A stretch of DNA of 64,000 nucleotides from Paenibacillus tianmuensis (GTDB lineage Bacteria; Bacillota; Bacilli; Paenibacillales; NBRC-103111). How positions within the stretch are numbered: position 1 is the first letter of the stretch; each line of letters begins with the position of its first letter. Shown here piece after piece: positions 57,394 to 64,000 of this stretch. The stretch covers positions 62,001 to 126,000 of the forward strand of contig NZ_FMTT01000010.1 in the NCBI RefSeq assembly GCF_900100345.1. The letters are read 5' to 3'. The notes beneath the pieces were generated by a model that was given only the letters and a program-made list of their open reading frames with translations, made no database searches and was not told the DNA's origin. The position numbers and the translations under genes are program-made.

Positions 57394-58332
57394 ATGGAAC
57401 ATGCTGTAGTTGTCAAAAATTTGCATAAAAGCTACCGGGATAAAAAAGCGGTGAATGGGATCGACTTTGTCGTCAATAAAGGGGAAATCCTGGGGTTTCT
57501 AGGTCCGAACGGGGCGGGCAAAAGCACCATCATGAATATTTTGTCGACCATTTTATCGGCGGATGAGGGCGAAATCACGATCCTGGGCGTTCCTTTGAAG
57601 AAAAATGCGAAGTCCATCAAGCTTCGCATTGGAATTGTGCCTCAGGATCTCGCGATCTACGAAGAGATTTCCGCCGAGAAAAATGTGCGATTTTTTGCAA
57701 GCCTGTATCATCTGAAAGGCCAAATGCTGGAAGACAAGGTGAAGGCTGCGCTGGAGCTGGTAGGCCTGTACGATAAGAAAGACCATAAGCCCAAAACCTT
57801 TTCGGGCGGCATGAAGAGAAGATTGAATATTGCTTGCGGCATTGCTCATCAGCCTCAGCTTATTATTTTGGATGAACCGACCGTCGGCATCGATCCCCAA
57901 TCCAGAAATCATATTCTGGAGTCCATCAAAATTTTGAAGCAGCATGGCGCAACGGTGATTTACTCGACTCACTATATGGAAGAGGTAGAAGCCATATCCG
58001 ACCGGATTCTGATCATTAACGAAGGGAAGATTATTGCGGAAGGCACCAAAGAAGAATTGAACCGGAAGGTGAGCGATGAAATCACCTATACGTTCTCTGT
58101 GAAGAACACGGAGCGGTTAACCGTTGAGGCTTTCCACGAAATAGACGGTGTAACGAAGGTACGCCTGTCTGCGGATACGATTGAGGTCACCTCCGGAAAG
58201 TCCGAAGACAATCTCAACGGAATCATCGGCGTCATCACCTCAAGCGGCTGCAAAATCCATAATATGAGCCGGACGGAAGCCTCGTTGGAAACGACATTCC
58301 TTGAGCTGACCGGAAGAAATTTAAGAGATTAG
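57394..58332 (+). CDS. ABC transporter ATP-binding protein
   Basis: A 312-residue ATPase of the drug-exporter type (CcmA/DrrA-like). It has Walker A GPNGAGKST, a Q-loop in IVPQDLAIYEE, signature FSGGMKRR, Walker B LIILDEPTVGIDPQ and a switch His in STHYMEE. The C-terminal 80 residues form the domain usual for this subfamily. With the two membrane proteins behind it, it should export the product and give self-resistance. ATG 57394 follows GGGAGGG. Confidence 0.94.
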   Translation: MEHAVVVKNLHKSYRDKKAVNGIDFVVNKGEILGFLGPNGAGKSTIMNILSTILSADEGEITILGVPLKKNAKSIKLRIGIVPQDLAIYEEISAEKNVRFFASLYHLKGQMLEDKVKAALELVGLYDKKDHKPKTFSGGMKRRLNIACGIAHQPQLIILDEPTVGIDPQSRNHILESIKILKQHGATVIYSTHYMEEVEAISDRILIINEGKIIAEGTKEELNRKVSDEITYTFSVKNTERLTVEAFHEIDGVTKVRLSADTIEVTSGKSEDNLNGIIGVITSSGCKIHNMSRTEASLETTFLELTGRNLRD

Positions 58333-58345
58333 GAGCATGCTACCC

Positions 58346-59089
58346 ATGAATTTCTTAAAAATCGTATGGTTCGATTTCATGAATATATGCAGGACGCCGA
58401 TGCTGGTCATCGTCAATACGATTGGTCAGTTAATCATATGGGCCGGCTTTGGTATGGTGACAAGCAGCCATTTTGGAGGAGGGATTGTCAATTCCTATGA
58501 TTACTATGGGATTGCGACCATGATTTTGTCTTCCATCATGATCTCCATGACCGTAACGAATACCTTCATGGAGGAGAAGGTGAAGAGGGGGAACCTGCGT
58601 ATTGCCTACGCTCCGGTCTCCAAAACCGAGATTTATTTATCCAAGCTGCTCTCCACTTACATCTTCGGGGTTATCGCCTTCACCTTGTTATGCTTGCTTG
58701 AACAAATGGTGTTTCAGAGCAACTTTGGCGGCGCTAATATCGGTTACATTATGATATTGATCCATATGCTCACTTTGTTCGGATGCTGCATAGGCACTTT
58801 GGTGGTCGTCATGTTTAAAAGCGAGGAACGGGCGAATGCGGTCATGCCGATCATCTCCATCCTTTTTATCTTCTTCGGAGGCGTGTTCAGCCCCGTTGGC
58901 CATTTTGGAGAAGTGATGCAGGCGATTGCGCAAATCTCGCCTGCCAAATGGGTCACCCAAGCGGCCTTCCAGATCATCTATGACAACAACTTCAGCTTAT
59001 TCCTCCCCGTTATCGCTTTCCTGCTGCTCTTCTCCATCGTCTTCACCGTCATCAGTCAATTTATTTTTAAACCGGAGGAGTATCTGTAA
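58346..59089 (+). CDS. ABC-2 type exporter permease 1
   Basis: A 247-residue membrane protein with about six hydrophobic segments and the ABC-2 permease pattern (IFFGGVFSPVGHFGEVMQ, then ISPAKWVTQAAF). I prefer ATG 58346, ten bases after AGGAG, over ATG 58337, which is too near. The stop codon overlaps the next start by one base (TAATG), so both permeases are translated together. Confidence 0.9.
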   Translation: MNFLKIVWFDFMNICRTPMLVIVNTIGQLIIWAGFGMVTSSHFGGGIVNSYDYYGIATMILSSIMISMTVTNTFMEEKVKRGNLRIAYAPVSKTEIYLSKLLSTYIFGVIAFTLLCLLEQMVFQSNFGGANIGYIMILIHMLTLFGCCIGTLVVVMFKSEERANAVMPIISILFIFFGGVFSPVGHFGEVMQAIAQISPAKWVTQAAFQIIYDNNFSLFLPVIAFLLLFSIVFTVISQFIFKPEEYL

Positions 59090-60084
59090 TGAACTTCATG
59101 CCGTTATTCAAAAATAAGCTGGACCGGATTAAATACAAAAAGGAAATCTTCGTCGTCGCGCTCATCATTATCCCCATTACCATTCTGGCTACGATATTAT
59201 TGTCCAACCGGCAGGAATTGAGGTCCAACATTGCGCTGGTTACCCAAGATGCGCAGAGCGTACAGGAGTTCCCGGAAAATAATAAATTTACGATTATTCC
59301 CGTCAAAGAAAAACCCACGCTCTCGAATCTGATTTTGGGATATTATGATGCTATTGTGGAAAAAAACAACGAAGGCACCTATCTGGTCATGACAGTGATC
59401 AAAAGTAAAAAGGACACCGATATCATCTCCAATTACTTTAACAAGAAGGAAAGCCCTGTCGATTACGAAAGTCAAGACCTTGAGCGTGGCGTTGGGACGA
59501 AGGTCTTGGGCTTTATTATCATGATTATTTTGATGCAGGGTGTTGCTATAACGATGCTTTATACCGAGGACAGAACCCTCAGAACCTTCGGAAGGATCAT
59601 GATGGCGCCGGTAAGCGAACAGCTGTACATTGCTTCACAGGGGATTTTTACCTTCATATGCTTGTATTTCCCCACTTATTTGGCCCTGGTCATAACGAAG
59701 GAAGTTTTCGGAGTTGAACTCGGGTTCGGGCTCGGGCTGCTGGCCCTGTTGATCGGTATGGTGACTGCTCTTGGAACGGCGTTTGGTTTGTTTATGTCAT
59801 CGATTCTGAAGCAGAACGTTTCCTTGACCGCAAGCTTGTTTGCCATTATCACCTCCCTGCTGGGTACGTGTCTGGTTCCCTTCAAGGTGAACAACAGCGT
59901 CATTGACGGGATGATCAGCCTTATTCCGCAAAAGGCTTTTATGGAGATTCTGGAAGGAGCGGAAAAGGGGAAGGAACTTCTGCAATTCAAGGGCCAGCTT
60001 ATCGATTTGGCGGTTTGGATTCTTGTGCTCTGGTTTTTCGGAAGCTATGTCATTCAGCGGAAAGTAAGCTCGGGAAATTATTGA
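59089..60084 (+). CDS. ABC-2 type exporter permease 2
   Basis: A 331-residue membrane protein. One N-terminal helix (about 20-38) is followed by an extracytoplasmic domain of about 120 residues, then five or six helices, the standard ABC-2 membrane component layout. It starts at ATG 59089, overlapping the stop of permease 1, with GGAGGAG upstream. The two different permeases should form a heterodimer with the ATPase. Confidence 0.9.
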   Translation: MNFMPLFKNKLDRIKYKKEIFVVALIIIPITILATILLSNRQELRSNIALVTQDAQSVQEFPENNKFTIIPVKEKPTLSNLILGYYDAIVEKNNEGTYLVMTVIKSKKDTDIISNYFNKKESPVDYESQDLERGVGTKVLGFIIMIILMQGVAITMLYTEDRTLRTFGRIMMAPVSEQLYIASQGIFTFICLYFPTYLALVITKEVFGVELGFGLGLLALLIGMVTALGTAFGLFMSSILKQNVSLTASLFAIITSLLGTCLVPFKVNNSVIDGMISLIPQKAFMEILEGAEKGKELLQFKGQLIDLAVWILVLWFFGSYVIQRKVSSGNY

Positions 60085-60114
60085 TTCCACTTGCAACGGA
60101 AAGGAGACCGGCTC

Positions 60115-61287
60115 TTGTCCATTCAAAATATCGAACTAACAGAACAGCAAAAGAAGAAGCAGGAGGAGTTCAAGCATTTTGTGGATAGCGAAATTGTACC
60201 GATTGCCGGCAGCATCGATCAGGAAGAAAACATGCCCAGAGCCGTTATCGACAAGTTGATTGCCAGAGGGTATTGGGGGGCGGAGCTGCCTCCCGAATAT
60301 GGCGGCGCCGGTATGGATCAAATTACGTACGGTTTGCTCCATGAAGAAATTGGCCGGGGCTGCGCGAATCTTCGCAATGTGATGGGCGTGCAGGGGATGG
60401 TCACTTCGTCCATTCTGCGCTGGGGTACACAGGAGCAGAAGAAAAAATGGCTGCCCCGGTTGAGCTCGGGCGAATGGACGGCTGCCTTCGCCTTGACCGA
60501 ACCGGAAGTCGGCAGCGATGCCAAAAGTATGCATACCCTCGCCCGATCGGATGGCTCGGAATATGTGATTACCGGCCGGAAAAAATGGATCACCTTCGGG
60601 CAAAATGCGGACCTTTTCCTGGTGTTCGCGCAAATGGACGGCAAAGTCAGCGCCTTTATCGTGGAAAGGGATACGCCCGGATTTTCCAGTCTGCCCACTG
60701 TCGGCCTGCTCGGCTTTCGAGGCTCTATGCTGGCCGAATTGATATTGGAAGAATGCAGGGTTCCGGCTAATCATGTCGTGGGCAAGACGGGCTTCGGCTT
60801 GACGCTTGTAGCGAATCATGGCTTGACTCACGGCCGTTACAGCACGGCCTGGGGAGCGGTCGGATTGGCTCAAGCCTGCTTGGAGGCATGCCTGACTTAT
60901 GCCAGCGAAAGAAAACAGTTTAACGTTTATCTGAAAGAGCATCAATTGGTTCAGCAAATGATTGCGGATATGGTAGTGAACATCATGGCTGCCAGGCTGC
61001 TCTGCCATCGGGTGGGACAATTAAGAGACAAGGGGGATTTGCAGTCCATACCGGAAACCTCGGTGGCTAAATATTTTGCCGCAACCATGGCCTCTAAAGC
61101 CGCCAAAGATGCCGTTCAGCTTCATGGAGCCAACGGCTGCGGTCCGGAATACCCGGTGCAAAGATACATGCGGGATGCCAAAATCATGGAAATTGTAGAG
61201 GGCAGCACTCAAATTCAGCAGCTCTTGATTGCGAACGATGCCTTCAGCAGCTTGAATATGCGAAGCTTGACGCATGAAACGGTTTAG
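60115..61287 (+). CDS. Acyl-CoA dehydrogenase-like flavoprotein for extender-unit synthesis
   Basis: A 390-residue FAD enzyme of the acyl-CoA dehydrogenase family: FALTEPEVGSDA and WITFGQNADLFLV (flavin site), GRYSTAWGAVG, LHGANGCGPEYPVQRYMRDA and IVEGSTQIQ. Together with a 3-hydroxyacyl-CoA dehydrogenase and a free ACP, such enzymes oxidise an ACP-bound 3-hydroxyacyl group (glyceryl or seryl) to a malonyl-type extender. I start it at TTG 60115, 8 bases after AAGGAG (60101-60106). The upstream part of the frame lacks a ribosome site. Confidence 0.9.
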   Translation: MSIQNIELTEQQKKKQEEFKHFVDSEIVPIAGSIDQEENMPRAVIDKLIARGYWGAELPPEYGGAGMDQITYGLLHEEIGRGCANLRNVMGVQGMVTSSILRWGTQEQKKKWLPRLSSGEWTAAFALTEPEVGSDAKSMHTLARSDGSEYVITGRKKWITFGQNADLFLVFAQMDGKVSAFIVERDTPGFSSLPTVGLLGFRGSMLAELILEECRVPANHVVGKTGFGLTLVANHGLTHGRYSTAWGAVGLAQACLEACLTYASERKQFNVYLKEHQLVQQMIADMVVNIMAARLLCHRVGQLRDKGDLQSIPETSVAKYFAATMASKAAKDAVQLHGANGCGPEYPVQRYMRDAKIMEIVEGSTQIQQLLIANDAFSSLNMRSLTHETV

Positions 61288-61297
61288 GAGGGATTCG

Positions 61298-62503
61298 ATG
61301 ATCGGGCAAACACATTATATCGAACTCAATCCGGCTATCGCTATCGGTTATTCGGAGGAGCTTGAAAAACGGCTGTTTTTTATTACAGCGGACATTACGC
61401 AATTTCAACTGGTTACGGATGATCAACAAATCAAGGGAATCGAGCTCCATCTGCTACCGTCAGCCGACCCTCTGGACATTGAGCGAAAAGTTCAATCTGT
61501 AATCGAGAATGAAATTATACTTCAGAAGCTTATCCCTCCCCGGGTCATCTGGCAGTCCAGCCAAAAACACCATAGCTATCAGGACGACCTGTACGATCAA
61601 CTACTTGAACGGGGCATGGTTCATGAGATGGGCGAAGGCCAGGTATGCTTTGGCGAGCAGCTAATCCGCTTGATGGAAAGCCTGGATGCCAGGATTAAAG
61701 AGATGACGGTCGCTTCTTTTGGCGCCAAGGAATACCGCTACCCCACATTGATTTCTACCCAATCTCTGGAGAAATGCGGCTACTTCTCTTCCTTTCCGCA
61801 CATGCTGATGTTTGTGACACGGCTGCATAACGATATTGATACGTACCGTAATTTCCTGGATGAATATCAAGCCAATCAAAAGGTGGGTCCGTATCTTTTT
61901 TCCTATAGCAACAATGTAGATTACTGCTTGCCGCCGACGATGTGCTACCATACGTATCATCAACTGCAGGACACCGAATTTTCCGAGGCGCAGAATCAGG
62001 TTATTACCTCCATAGGCAAATCATTCCGATATGAATCCAACTATCATCGTACGCTGGAACGACTCTGGGATTTTACGATTCGGGAAATTGTTTTTTTGGG
62101 TTCCAAGGATTTCGTGCTGGACAGCCGTCAACAGTATATGGAGGCTTCATTTGCCCTTATGGAAAGCTTGGGCTTGGAGGGGCACAGCGAGGTGGCCAGC
62201 GACCCGTTCTTCTGCAATGCCGATACGGCTGCGAAACTACTGAATCAACGAATGCAGGAACTCAAGTACGAGCTCCGCTTGAATATTACCGGGGAACGCA
62301 CGATTGCGGCGGCTTCATTTAATTTTCACGATCACTTTTTCGGCGAGCGGTTTAACATCAAGCGGGGGGAGACGGAATGGATGAAGAGCGGCTGCGTCGG
62401 CTTTGGAATGGAAAGACTGGCCTATGCGTTTATCAGCCAGCATGGTTTGGAGGAAAGAAACTGGTCGAGGTTTCTTGGCGGTTATCGAATCGGCCATCGA
62501 TAA
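61298..62503 (+). CDS. Seryl-tRNA-synthetase-like amino acid:carrier protein ligase
   Basis: A 401-residue class II aminoacyl-tRNA-synthetase-like protein. Motif 2 is FRYESNYHRTLERLWDFTIRE and motif 3 GCVGFGMERLAYAF. Cys residues in PPTMCYHTYH and GCVGFG may bind zinc, as in atypical SerRS proteins. The N-terminal tRNA-binding arm of true SerRS is missing. This is the layout of the enzymes that charge carrier proteins instead of tRNA. It should activate an amino acid with ATP and place it on the free ACP (55163). Characterised relatives use Gly or Ala; serine is inferred here from the flanking dehydrogenases. ATG 61298 follows AGGAGGG; an in-frame ATG at 61274 lies inside the previous gene. 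Confidence 0.88.
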   Translation: MIGQTHYIELNPAIAIGYSEELEKRLFFITADITQFQLVTDDQQIKGIELHLLPSADPLDIERKVQSVIENEIILQKLIPPRVIWQSSQKHHSYQDDLYDQLLERGMVHEMGEGQVCFGEQLIRLMESLDARIKEMTVASFGAKEYRYPTLISTQSLEKCGYFSSFPHMLMFVTRLHNDIDTYRNFLDEYQANQKVGPYLFSYSNNVDYCLPPTMCYHTYHQLQDTEFSEAQNQVITSIGKSFRYESNYHRTLERLWDFTIREIVFLGSKDFVLDSRQQYMEASFALMESLGLEGHSEVASDPFFCNADTAAKLLNQRMQELKYELRLNITGERTIAAASFNFHDHFFGERFNIKRGETEWMKSGCVGFGMERLAYAFISQHGLEERNWSRFLGGYRIGHR

Positions 62504-62529
62504 ATCATCCGGAAAAGGAGTATGAGACG

Positions 62530-63390
62530 ATGCGCATCCTAGGCGTGATTGGAGCGGGGGTCATTGGTACAGGAGTGGCCCAAAACTTTGCGGAGTATGG
62601 ATTTCCGGTAGTGCTGGTGGACATTTGCGAGGAGAGGCTGGCTCAATCAAGGGCCGAGATGGCCAAGCATCTCCGGTTTCAGGCTTTATATAAGAAGAGC
62701 GATCAGATTCGGAAGCCGGATGAAGTCATCGGCCGGATTACGTTTACGACGGATTATCAGCTGCTGCAGGACGTCGATTGGGTTGTAGAGAATGTTACCG
62801 AAAATTTTGAGATCAAAAAGGAAGTATATAAAAAGCTGGATGCGATCTGCAAGCCGGACTGCATGTTTTTGGTCAATACCTCTTGTATTTCCATCACCAA
62901 AATCGCCTCGCTGACCAAGCGCCCCTCCCAAATCATGGGGGCTCACTTCATGAACCCGGTACCGATGAAAACTTTTGTCGAATGCATCCGGGGGCACCAC
63001 ACTTCGGATGAAACGATTCGCGCAGCGCGAGAGCTGTTAACTTCGATTGGAAAAGACGGTGTGGTCGTGAGCGATTACCCCGGATTTGTCTCGAATCGCA
63101 TCTCGCACTTATTCATGAACGAGGCGGCTTTTGTCGTTCAAGATCAGGTGGCGAATCCGCAAGAGGTTGATGAAATTTTTAAGCATTGCTTCAGCCACAA
63201 AATGGGTCCGCTTGAAACCGCGGACCTAATCGGCATTGACACGGTAGTTCATTCGCTGGATGTGTTGTATGAGAGCTACCAGGACCCGAAATTTCGCTGC
63301 TGCCCGCTGCTTCGCAAAATGGTGGACGCCAATTTGCTTGGGCGTAAAACAGGTCAAGGCTTTTACAATTATCAGTATGAGCTTGTTTAG
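62530..63390 (+). CDS. 3-hydroxyacyl-CoA dehydrogenase-like enzyme for extender-unit synthesis
   Basis: A 286-residue NAD-dependent dehydrogenase with the nucleotide site GVIGAGVIGTGVAQ, NTSCISIT, the catalytic His in GAHFMNPVP, and the C-terminal GFVSNRI...MGPLETADLIGID and RKTGQGFYNY. In the model for hydroxymalonyl- and aminomalonyl-ACP it oxidises the beta-hydroxyl of the carrier-bound unit to the aldehyde. The acyl-CoA dehydrogenase homologue then completes oxidation to the acid. ATG 62530 follows AAAGGAG (62514-62520). The gene lies 26 bp after the ligase and is clearly in the same operon. Confidence 0.92.
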   Translation: MRILGVIGAGVIGTGVAQNFAEYGFPVVLVDICEERLAQSRAEMAKHLRFQALYKKSDQIRKPDEVIGRITFTTDYQLLQDVDWVVENVTENFEIKKEVYKKLDAICKPDCMFLVNTSCISITKIASLTKRPSQIMGAHFMNPVPMKTFVECIRGHHTSDETIRAARELLTSIGKDGVVVSDYPGFVSNRISHLFMNEAAFVVQDQVANPQEVDEIFKHCFSHKMGPLETADLIGIDTVVHSLDVLYESYQDPKFRCCPLLRKMVDANLLGRKTGQGFYNYQYELV

Positions 63391-63406
63391 CGGGAGGTTC
63401 AGCCGC

Positions 63407-64000
63407 ATGGAGCGAATATCCGATGAACGCTACACTCCGGTTTTGATTGTCGGTACGGGCATCTCGGGGCTTGCGGTTGCTTACCATTTGTCCAAAAGAA
63501 AGATCGGGTATACGATCGTCACCAAAAACAATGCGCCGAAGCAAAGCAATTCCTTTCTGTCGGCTGCCAACACGCGTGTCCCCCCAGAGGATGAAATTCA
63601 TACGATCATTAATCTGACCATTGCTAAATGTGGCGCCGATCGCCCGGTAATTGAAGCGTTGTATAGGAATTCCAGTCACGTCTTGGAGTTCTTCGAGGAA
63701 TTGGGATTGCCCTTTGAGAAAACAGCATTGGGGTTCATGCCCGAAAGCCCGATTAAATCACATGGGGGGAAAAAATTAATCAACCGCTTATTGGAAAAGA
63801 TTGAACCCCCGTTGTGCAACAACATCTTGATTCATTTGGAAAAGTCTCAGGATGGGGTTAGCGCGTTATTTTATGATACGGTATCCGATCGGTTTGCCAG
63901 AATCAACGCGAATTATTTAGTTCTGGCTACCGGCGGATATGCGGCACAATTCAATTACAACGATAATTCGCCTGGTTCTACGGGCGAAGCGCTTATTCTG
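63407..64000 (+). CDS. FAD-dependent oxidoreductase, N-terminal part (runs off the window)
   Basis: The first 198 residues of a flavoprotein of the FAD-binding-2 family (fumarate reductase / L-aspartate oxidase type). It has the Rossmann motif VGTGISGLAVAYHL at the N-terminus and LVLATGGYAAQFNYNDNSPG, then STGEALIL near the break. It starts at ATG 63407, eight bases after GGGAGGT, 16 bp behind the dehydrogenase, so it belongs to the same operon. L-aspartate oxidase (NadB) is the closest well-known relative I recognise, but a tailoring role is more likely in this context. The substrate-binding half is outside the window. Confidence 0.82.
   Translation, partial: MERISDERYTPVLIVGTGISGLAVAYHLSKRKIGYTIVTKNNAPKQSNSFLSAANTRVPPEDEIHTIINLTIAKCGADRPVIEALYRNSSHVLEFFEELGLPFEKTALGFMPESPIKSHGGKKLINRLLEKIEPPLCNNILIHLEKSQDGVSALFYDTVSDRFARINANYLVLATGGYAAQFNYNDNSPGSTGEALIL

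Noticed and set aside
1-64000. CRISPR arrays, tRNA or rRNA genes, insertion sequences with transposases, phage genes.
   Set aside because: None was recognised on reading. The only mobile element seen is the truncated group II intron.
1-64000. Both PKS clusters acting as one pathway.
   Set aside because: The left cluster ends in its own TE and terminator. The right one has its own starter ligase, ATs and promoter. Base composition differs, and broken genes separate them.

Overview
The window comes from an endospore-forming member of the Bacillota. It carries a complete GerA-type spore germinant receptor subunit plus a broken GerB-type one, and ribosome binding sites are of the strong GGAGG type. 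Most of it is accessory DNA: two separate polyketide/peptide gene clusters with a scar of decayed genes between them. The left cluster is visibly richer in G+C than the right one, so the two probably have different histories. I cannot name the species.

Left cluster (1-20,690): the 3' end of a trans-acyltransferase polyketide synthase (trans-AT PKS) cluster. A PksI-type enoyl-CoA hydratase for beta-branching is followed by two megasynthases. The first is ER-KS-DH-KR-ACP-KS-KR-ACP-KS. The second is ACP-KS-DH(dead)-KR-ACP-KS-ACP-TE, and a strong terminator follows it. Between them lies the 3' half of a C-methyltransferase domain that has lost its SAM-binding half and is out of frame. The third module was therefore KS-MT|ACP and is now KS|ACP.

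Middle (20,699-28,006): fabZ and a short-chain dehydrogenase on the minus strand, then a scar. The scar holds a frameshifted and 3'-truncated WYL-type regulator fused to the C-terminal half of a CBASS E2-like protein, a frameshifted HNH-SAVED (Cap5-type) CBASS effector, and a 3'-truncated group IIC intron sitting just after the CBASS terminator. The intron's reverse transcriptase is frameshifted and joined directly to a truncated gerB-family gene. An intact gerA-family gene follows.

Right cluster (28,125-64,000, running off the end): a hybrid NRPS-PKS pathway. In order it holds a PksB/BaeB-like hydrolase; a starter protein (acyl ligase-CP-Cy-A(Cys)/oxidase-PCP-half C domain) that should make a thiazole; a discrete AT; a KS-CP-KS-CP-C protein without AT or KR; an NRPS C(dead)-A-PCP-C-A-PCP-E; an NRPS C-A-PCP with a divergent C-like terminal domain instead of a thioesterase; a free ACP; a second, atypical AT; a MarR regulator with a perfect palindrome at its predicted start of transcription; and an ABC exporter. 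Last come an acyl-CoA dehydrogenase, a seryl-tRNA-synthetase-like amino acid:carrier protein ligase, a 3-hydroxyacyl-CoA dehydrogenase and the start of an FAD oxidoreductase.

The free ACP, the ligase and the two dehydrogenases match the logic of aminomalonyl-ACP formation from a carrier-bound amino acid (serine, by analogy with zwittermicin). The second AT would pass that unit to one of the two KS modules. The inferred product is an acyl-thiazole, extended by two ketide units of which one may carry an amino group, then three amino acids. The last two amino acids are predicted to be aliphatic (Ile/Val-like), the first of them in D form. I do not recognise this whole combination as a described compound.
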